Counted from the stretch's first letter, positions 1 through 9,037 are shown. The stretch is DNA of 64,000 nt from Alphaproteobacteria bacterium (GCA_005884685.1 VBAH01000083.1:62001-126000); one strand, 5' to 3'. Program-made: numbers and translations. Notes: generated from the letters alone by a model not told the origin.

Positions 1-288
1 ATCGGCTGCAAGCTCGAACGCACCGTGCAGCACATCTGGCCGCTGTCGCGCCATCCGGACCTGATCCCGAAGGGCGAGGCGTTCATCCGCAAGTGGGGCG
101 CGGCGGGGATCTTCATCGGGCGGTTCTTCGGACCGCTGCGCGCGGCGGTGCCGCTGGTCGCGGGCATTTTCGAGATGCCGTTCTGGCGGTTCCAGATCGC
201 GAATTTCGTCTCTGCCTTCGTCTGGGCCGGCGTGCTGCTGACCTTGGGCGACGTGGTGTCGAAGGGCTTCATGCTGTTGTGGCGATAG
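1..288 (+). CDS. DedA family membrane protein, 3' part only
   Basis: The reading frame is open from the first base, so the start lies outside the window; 95 codons remain. The visible part has the DedA/SNARE-associated signature GRFFGPLRAAVPLVAG followed by an F-x-x-x-N-F stretch and a final hydrophobic segment. DedA proteins are inner-membrane proteins linked to proton-dependent transport and, in several bacteria, to lipid carrier flipping. Substrate cannot be told from this fragment. A GTG at 25 is an internal codon, not a likely start. Confidence 0.85.
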   Translation: MGCKLERTVQHIWPLSRHPDLIPKGEAFIRKWGAAGIFIGRFFGPLRAAVPLVAGIFEMPFWRFQIANFVSAFVWAGVLLTLGDVVSKGFMLLWR

Positions 289-378
289 AGCCGCGCGCAA
301 AACCCGTTTCGCGACCGCCGCGAGCGCGCTAGCATGGCGGCATCAGCCCCGCAGAGGGCCGATTTGGGAGGACTCCGC

Positions 379-1371
379 ATGATTGAACTCACCCGCCGCA
401 ACCTGCTCTCCGGCACGGCCGCCGCCACGGCGGCGCTGTCGCTCGGAATGCCCCTGGCGGCGCGGGCCAGCGCGCCGCCGGTCGGCAGGCAGAATGCCGG
501 CTTCTACCGTTACAAGGTCGGCGACATCGAGGTGACTGTGGTGACCGACGGCTCGAACACGTTCAAGTTCGCCGACAACCACATCACCAACAAGTCGCGC
601 GAGGAGCTCAACAAGGCGCTCGAGGAAGCGCATCAGGCGAAAGATCTGATGACGACGCCGTACAATCCGATCGTCGTCAACACCTCGGGCAAGCTCGTGG
701 TGATCGACACCGGAACCGGCGAAGCCGCCTACGAGCGCAGCAAGGGCGTGACCGGCCAGTTCCAGACCAACCTGAAAGCCGCCGGCATCGACCGCAACGC
801 GGTCGACATGGTCATCATCTCGCACTTCCACGGCGACCACATCAACGGACTGATCACGCCGGACAAGAAGCTCGCGTATCCGAACGCCGAAATCCTGGTG
901 CCGGCCGGCGACTGGAAGTTCTTCATGGACGACGGCGAGATGAGCCGCGCCACCGGCGACCGCATGAAGACCGTGTTCAAGGGCGTGCGCGACGTGTTCG
1001 ACCCGATCGGCCGCAAGGTCACGCCGTACGAGGCCGGCAAGGAGCTCGCGCCCGGTATCACGTCGGTCGCGACGCCGGGCCACACGCCGGGTCACACCTC
1101 GCACGTCATCGCGTCGGGCAACGCCAAGGTCTACGTGCAGGCCGACGTCACGCACGTGCCGTGGGTCAATGCGCGCCATCCCGACTGGCACGTGTTCTAC
1201 GACCAGGACGGCGCAGTGGCGGAAGCGACCCGGCGCAAGGTCTACGACATGCTGGTGGCCGAGCGGATGCTGGTGCAGGGCTTCCACTATCCGTTCCCGT
1301 CGCTCGCTTATGTCGAAAAGACCGGCGGCGGCTATCGCGAAACCATGGTGCCGTGGAATCCGTCGATCTGA
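379..1371 (+). CDS. Tat-exported MBL-fold metallo-hydrolase
   Basis: A 330-residue zinc hydrolase of the metallo-beta-lactamase fold. The ATG at 379 is preferred over an upstream in-frame ATG at 334 because it has GGGAGGA at 366-372 and begins a twin-arginine signal (TRRNLLSG, residues 5-12, then a hydrophobic segment ending near ARA). The zinc motif HFHGDH is at residues 149-154. Further ligand candidates are the His in the TPGHTPGHTSH stretch, the Asp in QADVTH and a late His in GFHYPF. This layout is that of AiiA/glyoxalase II-like enzymes; the substrate (lactone, ester or other) is not predictable. The protein probably acts in the periplasm, folded before export. It stands alone on the plus strand before serS. 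Confidence 0.85.
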   Translation: MIELTRRNLLSGTAAATAALSLGMPLAARASAPPVGRQNAGFYRYKVGDIEVTVVTDGSNTFKFADNHITNKSREELNKALEEAHQAKDLMTTPYNPIVVNTSGKLVVIDTGTGEAAYERSKGVTGQFQTNLKAAGIDRNAVDMVIISHFHGDHINGLITPDKKLAYPNAEILVPAGDWKFFMDDGEMSRATGDRMKTVFKGVRDVFDPIGRKVTPYEAGKELAPGITSVATPGHTPGHTSHVIASGNAKVYVQADVTHVPWVNARHPDWHVFYDQDGAVAEATRRKVYDMLVAERMLVQGFHYPFPSLAYVEKTGGGYRETMVPWNPSI

Positions 1372-1429
1372 GCGGCGGCGCGACGCGCACCGCGATGTGA
1401 CGGCGCGGGACGAGCGGCAGATGCCTCTT

Positions 1430-1455
1430 CCCCTCTCCCGCAAGCGGGAGAGGGG
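1430..1455. repeat. Short palindrome, dispersed REP-like type
   Basis: Eleven-base perfect arms (CCCCTCTCCCG / CGGGAGAGGGG) around a CAAG loop, in the 168-bp gap before serS. This palindrome is a common intergenic repeat in Bradyrhizobium-like genomes. It has no T-tract on either side, so a terminator role is uncertain. Confidence 0.7.
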
Positions 1456-1539
1456 AAACCGCGCGTGTGGCGAGCCGCGAACCCTCGCCGAAGCCCCCGA
1501 AAGCGGTATAAGGGCGGCCGATTCAACCGAGCCGCCGCC

Positions 1540-2871
1540 ATGCACGACATCAAATGGATTCGCGAGCACCCCGACGCGTTCGACCGCGGCCTGGCGCGGC
1601 GCGGGCTACCGGCGCAATCCGCCGACCTGATCGCGCTCGACGAGAAGCGGCGCAAGGCGATCCTCGCGCTCGAGCAGGCGCAGGCGCGGCGCAATGCGGC
1701 CTCCAAGGAGATCGGCGCGGCGAAGAAGAACAAGGACGAGGCGGCGGCCGCCAAGCTGATGGCCGAGGTGGCGCAACTGAAAGACGCGATCCCGGCACTC
1801 GAGGCCGAGGAGAAGAAATACTCGAAGGAACTCGACGAAGCGCTTGCGTCGATTCCGAATTTGCCCGCCGCCGACGTGCCGGACGGTGCCGACGAAACCG
1901 CCAACGTCGAGCACCATCACTTCGGCGCGAAGCGCAACTATCCCTTCACGCCGAAGCAGCATTTCGAGCTGGGCGAAGAGCTGCGCCAGATGGATTTCGA
2001 GACCGCCGCGAAGCTGTCAGGCGCGCGCTTCGTCGTGCTGAAAAGCGGACTGGCGCGCATGGAGCGCGCGATTGGGCAGTTTTTCGTCGATGTGCACACG
2101 AGTGAGCACGGCTACACGGAGATCGCACCGCCGTTGTTGGTGCGCGACGAGGTGATGTTCGGGACAACGCAGCTTCCAAAGTTCGAGGACGACCAGTTTT
2201 GGGCCATCAAAGGCGATTTGCTTAAGAGCGCGCAATCGATTGAAGAGGTACGCTCGCAGCGCCTCGGCCTCATACCCACCGCCGAAGTGCCACTGACCAA
2301 CCTCGTCCGCGAGTCCATCGTGGACGAGGCCGAACTGCCGCTGCGCTTCACCGCCTACACGCCGTGCTTCCGCGCGGAAGCCGGTGCAGCCGGCAAGGAC
2401 ACGCGCGGCATGATCCGCCAGCACCAGTTCAACAAGGTCGAGCTGGTCTCGATCACGACGCCGGAGGAATCCAAGAACGAACACGAGCGCATGCTTGCCT
2501 GCGCCGAAGAAGTGCTGCGCCGGCTCGGACTGCACTACCGCGTGGTCACGCTGTGCACCGGCGACATGGGCTTTGCCTCGCAGAAGACCTACGACATCGA
2601 GGTCTGGCTGCCGGGGCAGGGGGCCTATCGCGAGATCTCGTCGTGCTCGAACTGCGGCGACTTCCAGGCGCGGCGCATGAACGCGCGCTATCGCGGGAAA
2701 GAGGATCGCACACCGCGCTTCGTGCACACGCTCAACGGCTCGGGCGTAGCCGTCGGCCGCGCGCTGATCGCCGTGATGGAGACCTATCAGCAGGAGGGCG
2801 GCTCAATCGCGGTGCCGGAGGCGCTGCAGGGGTATATGGGTGGCAGGAAGGTGGTTGAGAAAGGCGAATAG
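1540..2871 (+). CDS. serS: Seryl-tRNA synthetase
   Basis: Class II aminoacyl-tRNA synthetase charging tRNA-Ser and tRNA-Sec-type acceptors with serine in the cytoplasm. The 443-residue length fits the family. The N-terminal [18 protein letters not shown] and the long charged helical arm (about residues 30-110) form the tRNA-binding coiled coil. The catalytic core shows class II motif 2 ([21 protein letters not shown]) and motif 3 near the end ([19 protein letters not shown]). An in-frame upstream extension to 1465 is not supported by homology. It is followed after a repeat-bearing 95-bp gap by surE. Confidence 0.97.
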   Translation: MHDIKWIREHPDAFDRGLARRGLPAQSADLIALDEKRRKAILALEQAQARRNAASKEIGAAKKNKDEAAAAKLMAEVAQLKDAIPALEAEEKKYSKELDEALASIPNLPAADVPDGADETANVEHHHFGAKRNYPFTPKQHFELGEELRQMDFETAAKLSGARFVVLKSGLARMERAIGQFFVDVHTSEHGYTEIAPPLLVRDEVMFGTTQLPKFEDDQFWAIKGDLLKSAQSIEEVRSQRLGLIPTAEVPLTNLVRESIVDEAELPLRFTAYTPCFRAEAGAAGKDTRGMIRQHQFNKVELVSITTPEESKNEHERMLACAEEVLRRLGLHYRVVTLCTGDMGFASQKTYDIEVWLPGQGAYREISSCSNCGDFQARRMNARYRGKEDRTPRFVHTLNGSGVAVGRALIAVMETYQQEGGSIAVPEALQGYMGGRKVVEKGE

Positions 2872-2943
2872 CGAATGGCGAAAGGCGAATAGCGAATAGA
2901 AAGTGCAAACACCATTCGCCACTCACCATTCGCCACTCGCCAA
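2866..2943. repeat. Simple direct/inverted repeat cluster
   Basis: The serS-surE gap, starting at the serS stop, is almost entirely made of degenerate copies of GGCGAATAGCGAA on one side and its complement ATTCGCCACTCACC on the other, so the two halves can pair. Such ATTCGCCATTCGCTATTCGC runs recur in intergenic regions of Hyphomicrobiales. The surE Shine-Dalgarno would lie just beyond it. Confidence 0.6.
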
Positions 2944-2966
2944 CAACGAAAGAGAACACAAACTCC

Positions 2967-3731
2967 GTGCGCATCCTCATCACCAACGACGACGGCATTC
3001 ACGCGCCCGGCCTCGACGTGTGCGAGGAGATCGCGCGCGCACTCTCCGACGACGTGTGGATCGTCGCGCCGGAGTCCGACCAGTCGGGCGTGTCGCATTC
3101 GCTCTCGCTCAACGATCCCTTGCGCCTGCGCGAGGTCGCGCCAAAGCATTTCGCCGTGAAGGGCACGCCGACCGACTGCGTCATCATGGGCATCCGCCAC
3201 ATCATGGCGGACAATCCGCCCGACCTCGTGCTCTCCGGCGTCAACCGCGGGCAGAACGTCGCCGAGGATGTGACCTATTCGGGCACGATCGCCGGCGCGA
3301 TGGAGGGCACGACCCTCGGCGTGCCGTCGTTCGCGCTGTCGCAGGCCTACGGGCCGGACACGCGCCAGCAGCCGCACTGGGACACCGCGATCCGCCACGG
3401 GCCGGACGTGATCCGCAAGGTGCTGGCCGAAGGCATGCCCAAGGACGTGCTGGTCAACGTGAATTTCCCCGATTGCCCCCCGGATGCCGTCAAGGGCGTC
3501 GCGATCACCATGCAGGGCAAGCGCGACCAGGATCTGTTGCGCATCGACCCGCGCCATGACGGGCGCGGCAATCCGTATTTCTGGCTCACCTTCGCGCGCA
3601 AGGAGCGGCCGAAGCCGCGCGACGGCACGGACTTGTCGGCGGTCGCCAACAAGCGCATTTCGGTGACCGCGCTGCGGCTCGACCTCACCGACGAGCCGTT
3701 CATGACGCGGCTCGCGGCGTTATTCGGATGA
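2967..3731 (+). CDS. surE: 5'/3'-nucleotidase SurE
   Basis: Metal-dependent survival-protein nucleotidase removing phosphate from nucleoside monophosphates; 254 residues. It starts at a GTG and opens with the family signature MRILITNDDGIHAPG, whose paired Asp residues bind the metal. SGVNRGQNVAEDVTYSGTIAGAM supplies the other conserved metal-site and substrate residues. The stop overlaps the pcm start by four bases (ATGA), so the two are translationally coupled. The surE-pcm-nlpD order is the same as in enterobacteria, where it precedes rpoS; no rpoS follows here. Confidence 0.96.
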   Translation: MRILITNDDGIHAPGLDVCEEIARALSDDVWIVAPESDQSGVSHSLSLNDPLRLREVAPKHFAVKGTPTDCVIMGIRHIMADNPPDLVLSGVNRGQNVAEDVTYSGTIAGAMEGTTLGVPSFALSQAYGPDTRQQPHWDTAIRHGPDVIRKVLAEGMPKDVLVNVNFPDCPPDAVKGVAITMQGKRDQDLLRIDPRHDGRGNPYFWLTFARKERPKPRDGTDLSAVANKRISVTALRLDLTDEPFMTRLAALFG

Positions 3732-4468
3732 CCGCGCGCAACTGGCGCGAGCTGCTTGGGTTGATATCGGGACGCCGCGACGAGGGCGCTGCGCCGCACG
3801 CAAGGAAACCCGCTTTGGAGAGCTCGCGCGACGAGAGCGTCGACCGGATGGAGTTCCTGCTCTCGCTGCGCCGGCGCGGCATCAGCGATGCCGCGGTGCT
3901 GCGCGCGATCGACGCGGTGCCGCGGGAAAAGTTCGTGCTCGCCGAGTTTGCCGATGCCGCCTATGCCGACCAGGCCATGCCGATCGCCTGCGGCCAAACC
4001 ATCAGCCAGCCGTATGTGGTCGCCTACATGACCGAGCAGCTCGACGTGAAGCGCGCGCACCGTGTGCTCGAGGTCGGCACCGGCTCGGGCTATCAGGCGG
4101 CAATCCTCTCCCAGCTTGCCGGCGAGGTGTTCACGGTCGAACGCTACCGCACGCTCGCCGAAACGGCGCGCAAGGCGCTGGCCGGGTGCGGCTGCGACAA
4201 TGTCACGGTGATCGCGGGCGACGGCCTCGAGGGCGTGCCGGAGCATGCGCCCTACGACCGGATCATCGTCACGGCGGCGGCCGAGACCATTCCGCAGACG
4301 CTGGTCGACGAGCTGGCGCAAGAGGGCGTGATGGTGCTGCCGCTGGGTGAGCACGACGGACCCCAGCGCATCGTCAAGCTGACCCGCGGCGAGCAGGGCA
4401 TCGCCCAGCAGGACCTCATCTGGGTTCGCTTCGTGCCGCTTTTGCCCGGCCAGGCGCGCGAATTGTAG
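3728..4468 (+). CDS. pcm: Protein-L-isoaspartate O-methyltransferase
   Basis: SAM-dependent enzyme that repairs isoaspartyl residues in aged proteins. The SAM-binding motif I is VLEVGTGSGYQAAIL, and the substrate-side signature QTISQPYVVAYMTEQL precedes it. At 246 residues it is longer than the usual 210-220 because of about 40 extra N-terminal residues before MEFLLSLRRRGI. The start at 3728 is chosen for its ATGA overlap with surE; an ATG at 3848 would give the classic length. SurE and Pcm are jointly linked to stationary-phase survival in other bacteria. Confidence 0.94.
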   Translation: MTARNWRELLGLISGRRDEGAAPHARKPALESSRDESVDRMEFLLSLRRRGISDAAVLRAIDAVPREKFVLAEFADAAYADQAMPIACGQTISQPYVVAYMTEQLDVKRAHRVLEVGTGSGYQAAILSQLAGEVFTVERYRTLAETARKALAGCGCDNVTVIAGDGLEGVPEHAPYDRIIVTAAAETIPQTLVDELAQEGVMVLPLGEHDGPQRIVKLTRGEQGIAQQDLIWVRFVPLLPGQAREL

Positions 4469-4480
4469 GGCGCTCCGACT

Positions 4481-4593
4481 GTCATCCCGGCCGAGCGACG
4501 CGAGAGCCGGGATCCATACCCACAGGTTTGCCCATGACCGCCAAGGTCGTGGTTATGGGTCCCGGATAGCCGCTTTGCGGTTTCCGGGACGAC
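4481..4593. repeat. Palindromic MITE/REP-like element, copy 1
   Basis: A 113-bp element bounded by GTCATCCCGG and its near-complement CCGGGACGAC, with inner hairpins (CGAGCGACGCGAG; GCCGCTTTGCGG). It shares ends and internal layout with elements at 29480-29582 and 44153-44262, so it is a dispersed family. It sits in the pcm-nlpD gap and may separate the two transcripts. Confidence 0.8.
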
Positions 4594-4697
4594 CACACTG
4601 AGAGTTGTTAAGGTTGAGCCGCCGTTAGGCTTAAAGCTCTATTTACTGGCTCGGTGTTTAACTCACCTGTCCGTTGTTGCGTACGAGTGAGTGATCC

Positions 4698-6026
4698 ATG
4701 TCCTTCCTTGTCGAGCCTGCACGCTCGCGCGCCGTGTCGCGCCTCGCTCTAATGGCGGCTTTGGCCGCCGGATTGGCCGGCTGCAGCAGCGACCGCTTCA
4801 TGGATACGCCGTTTGCCTCGCGGCCGCAGGCTTCGCCCGAGGTCACCGGCTCGGTGCGCCCGCAGGCGGCTCCAAGCCACAAGGTCGAGAGTTCGGCGCT
4901 GCCGCCGCCGACTTACGGCGGGTCTGCCGGCATCGGCGGCATCGGCGGCACCGGCAGCACCCCGCCGCCGGCGCGCCAGGAGGTCACCGGCTCGGTCTCG
5001 GCGCATCAGAAGCAGCCCGCGCAGCCGGGTCCGGCCTGGAGCTGGGACGGCGGCACCGCGATCATCGTCGCGCAGGGCGAGACCCTCGACACGATCGCGC
5101 GCCGCCACGGCGTGCCGGCGTCCGCCATCATGCAGGCGAACAACATGACGCATGCGGCGCAGCTCCAGCCGGGCCAGCGGCTGGTGATCCCGCGCGTGCA
5201 GCAGCCGCTCGCGGCAGCGCCGCCCGTCTCGGCCCCCGCGACGCGCCTCGCCGGTCCGATGCCGGCGCCTGCCGGTGCCGGCGCGCACATCGTCAAGCCG
5301 GGCGAGACGATCTATTCGCTCGCGCGCCACTATCGGCTGACCCCGATGGCGATTGCGAAGGCCAACAACGTCGGCCTGGATCACCGTGTGAAGGTCGGCG
5401 ACCGGGTCGTCATTCCGGGGCAGGGTTCCTCGGCGCCGCGCCTGGCAGCGCCGGCTCCCGCCGTGCAGCCGAAACCGGCGCAGCCGGCGCCGCAGATCGC
5501 CGCCAAGCCTGACACGAAACCCGCGGTCAAGCCGCAGGCCGCGCCGAAGGTTGCGCAGAACGACGCAGCCCCGAGCGCGCACATCGTGGCGCCCGCGGCC
5601 GATCCGCTGCCCGAGAGCGCGCCGACCGGCACGACGGGAAATGCATCCGTCAGCCTGCGCTGGCCGGTGCGCGGCAAGGTGATCCAGGCCTTCGGGCCGA
5701 AGTCGACCGGCGGCCAGAACGACGGCATCAACGTGTCGGTGCCGGAAGGCACGCCGATCAAGGCGGCCGAGGACGGCGTCGTCGCCTACGCCGGCAACGA
5801 GCTCAAGGGCTACGGCAACCTCGTGCTGGTGCGCCATTCGAACGGCTTCGTCACCGCCTATGCGCATGCGAGCGAGCTTGCGGTGAAGAAGGGCGAGGCC
5901 ATCAAGCGCGGCCAGGTGATCGGCAAGGCCGGCGCGACCGGCAACGTGACCGCGCCGCAGCTCCACTTCGAAGTGCGCAAAGGCGCGACCCCGGTCGACC
6001 CGATGCAATATCTCCAGGGCGGCTGA
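4698..6026 (+). CDS. nlpD: NlpD-like lipoprotein, 2 LysM + degenerate LytM domain
   Basis: A 442-residue cell-wall protein. Residues 10-29 are a lipoprotein signal with lipobox LAGC (Cys29). Two LysM peptidoglycan-binding domains lie at about 119-165 and 196-240, then an Ala/Pro-rich linker, then an M23/LytM domain at about 320-440. The LytM zinc site is degraded: the first H-x-G-x-D motif reads NDGIN (341-345) and the HLH motif reads QLH (421-423); only His390 and His423 remain. This matches E. coli NlpD and its relatives, which do not cut wall themselves but activate amidases during cell separation. Location after surE-pcm supports the assignment. Confidence 0.88.
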   Translation: MSFLVEPARSRAVSRLALMAALAAGLAGCSSDRFMDTPFASRPQASPEVTGSVRPQAAPSHKVESSALPPPTYGGSAGIGGIGGTGSTPPPARQEVTGSVSAHQKQPAQPGPAWSWDGGTAIIVAQGETLDTIARRHGVPASAIMQANNMTHAAQLQPGQRLVIPRVQQPLAAAPPVSAPATRLAGPMPAPAGAGAHIVKPGETIYSLARHYRLTPMAIAKANNVGLDHRVKVGDRVVIPGQGSSAPRLAAPAPAVQPKPAQPAPQIAAKPDTKPAVKPQAAPKVAQNDAAPSAHIVAPAADPLPESAPTGTTGNASVSLRWPVRGKVIQAFGPKSTGGQNDGINVSVPEGTPIKAAEDGVVAYAGNELKGYGNLVLVRHSNGFVTAYAHASELAVKKGEAIKRGQVIGKAGATGNVTAPQLHFEVRKGATPVDPMQYLQGG

Positions 6027-6074
6027 GCGGAAACCGAGTTCTCGATCGGCCCAGGAATGACCTCCAAGGCCTGA

Positions 6075-6162
6075 TCAGCGCGGGGCGGCCGGTTCCCCGA
6101 TCGGGACACCGAACCGCCCCGCGAGGTCTTGCACGTGCGGCCAGGCGCCGTGCCCCGAACGC
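6075..6162 (-). pseudogene. Decayed 3'-end copy of the DUF815 ATPase gene
   Basis: This stretch is about 88 percent identical, without gaps over 90 bases (6073-6162 versus 7921-8010), to the 3' end of the minus-strand gene at 7923-8825, including its stop codon. Its frame still reads 28 codons ending GVPIGEPAAPR, against GVPIEEPAAPR in the intact gene, with 22 of 28 residues matching. Similarity fades beyond 6162. No start or upstream part is present. It is a remnant or duplicated end flanking the gene at 6373. The whole gap 6027-6372 holds nothing else recognisable. Confidence 0.8.
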
Positions 6163-6372
6163 GAGCCATCCGTGGCCAGCCCCGCATTGCGCGGCGACAG
6201 CTCCTGAACTATTCGTTAGGTTGTAACCGGTCCAGTTCGGGGGATGACGGGTGCGGGACAGGCGCGCGCGGTGGCGACGCAAGCTCGGCGGCAGCGGCCC
6301 TGCGGCAATCCGTTGCAGCGAGCATCGGGCCTGCGCATGGATCTAGCAGCGGCAAAAACGGGAGGGCGGACC

Positions 6373-7902
6373 GTGCCGAATCTCGTGGCTGATCTATGGG
6401 CTGGCTTTTCGCTCGCCAAATTGGCCTACAGCGTCGTCCTCATCGCGGTGATATGGCTGCTGGCATCCGAGCTGCTTCGTGTGTGGCTCGACCGTCAGCT
6501 CTATGTTTCCGCCCCGAACTACTTCGACGACGGCAAGGCCGACAGTGTCAAGGCCGCGGCGTTCGGGAGCCAGATCCTCGCGCATCATCACCGTCTGCGC
6601 GCCGAGCTCAATTCCGAGCTGGAGCGCCGGCGTGCCGAGGCGGTCACCGGACCGGCCGAGGTCCTGCGGCGCTGGCCCGTCGTCAAGGACACCCTTTCGC
6701 TGCCGCCCGAAGGCCTCAAGCAGCTCGAGCTCAAGATCCAGGGCTTCGACATCGGCGGCTTGCTCACGAAGCTCCGCGGTTGGATCAGCCCCGACAACGA
6801 AGCTGTCGTGACCGTGGAGGCGCGCGCCGTCCCGCCGACCGCAAGGCTGGTCGAGGCCGGAGTCAGTTGGGCGCAGGCGCCGCAATGGGACAAGCAGAAA
6901 GTACCCGCGCTTCGCTATTTCATAACTCCTCCTGCGGCGAGCGACGATGTGGCGGCGGCCGCGGTGGCAGCAAGCCTGCTCTGGGCTGACGTCGCGAAAG
7001 GCGATGAGGAATTCCGGAAAATTCCTCACGAGGAGTTTTCCGCATGGGCGCGCGGCTGGCAGCGCTATCGCATCGTGCGGGATCGCGGCGCAACCGCCGG
7101 AAAGCTGGAGAAGATCGACACCGATCTGCTGGAGGAGGCGGGCAAAGGCATCAAGCCAATCCTGGATCGCAAGCCGGCCTATCCGGAGGTGTGGCGGCTT
7201 GCCGCCAATCTCGTGGCGCTCCATCCCACCAGCATTCCCGACAACAAGCTGACGTGGGAGAAATATCGTGATCTCTACCTCGCGGCCATCGGCGCGCCTG
7301 CGACGCAGGCGGGGGTGCTGCCTCCGGCCGACGAGCGGAGCGCGGGGATTCTCGGGCCCGGCGGCGCGGTCTGGACCGAGGATGGCCAACTGGGAGCCAA
7401 GATCACCGCAGTGCTCAAGGATGCGGGTGGAAAGCGTTTTCTGCTGTTGCCCGGGTTGCTCGCGCGCGACGATCAGCTTCCGAAAGACCTGTTCGACCGG
7501 AGCGCACCCCCGGACCGCCGGCTGGTCGCCCGGGTCGTCAGGCTGATAGAGGTGCGCGCATCGGGCCCGAAAATCGCGTTGGCCGAGATGGCAGCGGAGT
7601 TCCGGGCAGACAACGGGGCGATCAAGGAACTCGGCGAAGAGCCGAAACGCGGTGACGCATTGCTGGTGTCTGAAACCGCCCAGGTCGGCACCGTTGGCGG
7701 CATCGACGTTCCGCTGAGCGGTCTGGGAGAAGGCTTCCTCGAGGTCAGTCCGCGGGTCACCGCTGCGGGGGATGCCGGCATAGCCATTCTCAATCGCGAC
7801 CAGAAGCTGGTCGCGATGGCGTATGCGGGGACAGAGTCAAAGAGCTTCCTGCTGCCGCTGCCGGGCGTTCTGAAACGCGAGAATTTGAGCCTGGCGAACT
7901 GA
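6373..7902 (+). CDS. Unrecognised membrane-anchored protein
   Basis: 509 residues from a GTG at 6373, chosen because GGGAGGG at 6360-6366 precedes it; ATGs at 6244 and 6337 are in frame but lack such a site. One N-terminal membrane helix (about residues 17-36) is followed by a large predicted soluble part. The middle is Ala/Trp/charged-rich and helical. Near the end GDAG (466-469) followed by LNRDQKLVAMAYAG resembles the GDSG end of trypsin-like folds with Ala in place of the nucleophile; this is a weak resemblance, so a pseudo-protease domain is only a guess. It lies inside a direct repeat of a neighbour's 3' end, suggesting acquisition by insertion. Function unknown. Confidence 0.75.
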   Translation: MPNLVADLWAGFSLAKLAYSVVLIAVIWLLASELLRVWLDRQLYVSAPNYFDDGKADSVKAAAFGSQILAHHHRLRAELNSELERRRAEAVTGPAEVLRRWPVVKDTLSLPPEGLKQLELKIQGFDIGGLLTKLRGWISPDNEAVVTVEARAVPPTARLVEAGVSWAQAPQWDKQKVPALRYFITPPAASDDVAAAAVAASLLWADVAKGDEEFRKIPHEEFSAWARGWQRYRIVRDRGATAGKLEKIDTDLLEEAGKGIKPILDRKPAYPEVWRLAANLVALHPTSIPDNKLTWEKYRDLYLAAIGAPATQAGVLPPADERSAGILGPGGAVWTEDGQLGAKITAVLKDAGGKRFLLLPGLLARDDQLPKDLFDRSAPPDRRLVARVVRLIEVRASGPKIALAEMAAEFRADNGAIKELGEEPKRGDALLVSETAQVGTVGGIDVPLSGLGEGFLEVSPRVTAAGDAGIAILNRDQKLVAMAYAGTESKSFLLPLPGVLKRENLSLAN

Positions 7903-7922
7903 CGGCGACTGCCCGGCCTCGA

Positions 7923-8825
7923 TCAGCGCGGAGCGGCCGGTTCCTCGATCGGCACGCCGAGCCGCCCCGCGAGGTCTTGCACGTATTGCCAGGCGACGCG
8001 GCCCGAACGCGCGCCGCGCGTCGTCGCCCATTCCAGCGCCTCGGCGCGCAGCGTCTCCGGCTTTGCCGGAATGCCGTAGTGCTTGACGTAGCCCTGCACC
8101 ATCTCGAGGAATTCATCCTGGCTGCAGCGGTGGAAGCCGAGCCAGAGGCCGAAACGGTCGGAGAGCGAGACGCGCTCTTCCACCGCCTCGCCCGGATTGA
8201 TCGCGGTCGAGCGCTCGTTCTCCATCATCTCGCGCGGCATCAAGTGGCGGCGGTTCGAGGTGGCGTAGAAGATGACATTGTCGGGCCGGCCCTCGATGCC
8301 GCCTTCGAGCACCGCCTTGAGCGACTTGTAGGTCGTGTCGTCGGCGTCGAACGAGAGATCGTCGCAGAACACGATCACACGTTCGCGCACACCGCGCAGC
8401 AAGGTCATCAGGTCGGGCAGGCTCTCGATGTCCTCGCGGTGGATCTCGATCAGCTTGAGCGGACCGGGCCCGGACTTCGCGCGCGCCGCATTGATGGCCG
8501 CATGCGACGCCTTGACCAGCGACGACTTGCCCATGCCGCGCGCGCCCCATAGCAGCGCATTGTTGGCCGGCAGCCCCTTCGCGAACCGCTCGGTATTGTC
8601 CATCAGCATGTCGCGCACGCGATCGATGCCGCGCAACAGCGACATGTCGACCCGGTTGACCCTGGGGACGGGCGCCAGCCGGTGGCCGTCCGGATGCCAG
8701 ATGAAGGCGTCGGCGGCAGAGAGATCGGGCGCGGCGGGAACGCGCGGGCTCAGGCGCTCCAGCGCTTCGGCAATGCGCCGCAGCGTATCGGTGAGATCGT
8801 CTGCCGCAGGGGTCTTGGCGTCCAT
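7923..8825 (-). CDS. DUF815 AAA-type ATP-binding protein
   Basis: A 300-residue P-loop ATPase of the DUF815 family, found next to yajC-secDF in many alphaproteobacteria. Walker A is GARGMGKSS (94-102), Walker B is VIVFCDDLSF, and YATSNRRHLMP is the sensor-like segment. The ATG at 8825 is preferred over a TTG one codon upstream. The family's cellular role is not established. It is divergent from yajC across a 212-bp region that must contain both promoters. Its last 30 codons are duplicated at 6073-6162. Confidence 0.9.
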   Translation of the reverse strand: MDAKTPAADDLTDTLRRIAEALERLSPRVPAAPDLSAADAFIWHPDGHRLAPVPRVNRVDMSLLRGIDRVRDMLMDNTERFAKGLPANNALLWGARGMGKSSLVKASHAAINAARAKSGPGPLKLIEIHREDIESLPDLMTLLRGVRERVIVFCDDLSFDADDTTYKSLKAVLEGGIEGRPDNVIFYATSNRRHLMPREMMENERSTAINPGEAVEERVSLSDRFGLWLGFHRCSQDEFLEMVQGYVKHYGIPAKPETLRAEALEWATTRGARSGRVAWQYVQDLAGRLGVPIEEPAAPR

Positions 8826-9037
8826 CAACGGGTTCCCAAATCGATGCCGGGAGCCTTAGCCTAACGGGCTTTGGCACCGCAAGGCGCGGCGCGGAACGGC
8901 CCTGATCGCCCCGTCTGCGGCGCTTTTGCCGCGGCGTTGCAATTGGGGCGTCCGTCGCTATAGTCCGCGCGGATTTTGACGGCCGGCCCGATATTTGGAC
9001 GCCCCGGGGCCACCCCGCCACCAGGATTGAGGAACTC

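Noticed and set aside
343-1569. 408-residue antisense ORF over the MBL-fold gene
   Set aside because: Arg/His/Val-rich shadow frame caused by high GC; the plus strand has a clear enzyme with signal and zinc motif.
4749-6008. 419-residue antisense ORF over nlpD
   Set aside because: Shadow frame; composition is dominated by Arg, His and Ala and no domain is visible.
6244-6372. N-terminal extension of the unknown 6373 gene
   Set aside because: Basic, low-complexity residues without homology; a GTG at 6373 has a good ribosome-binding site and gives an N-terminal membrane helix.
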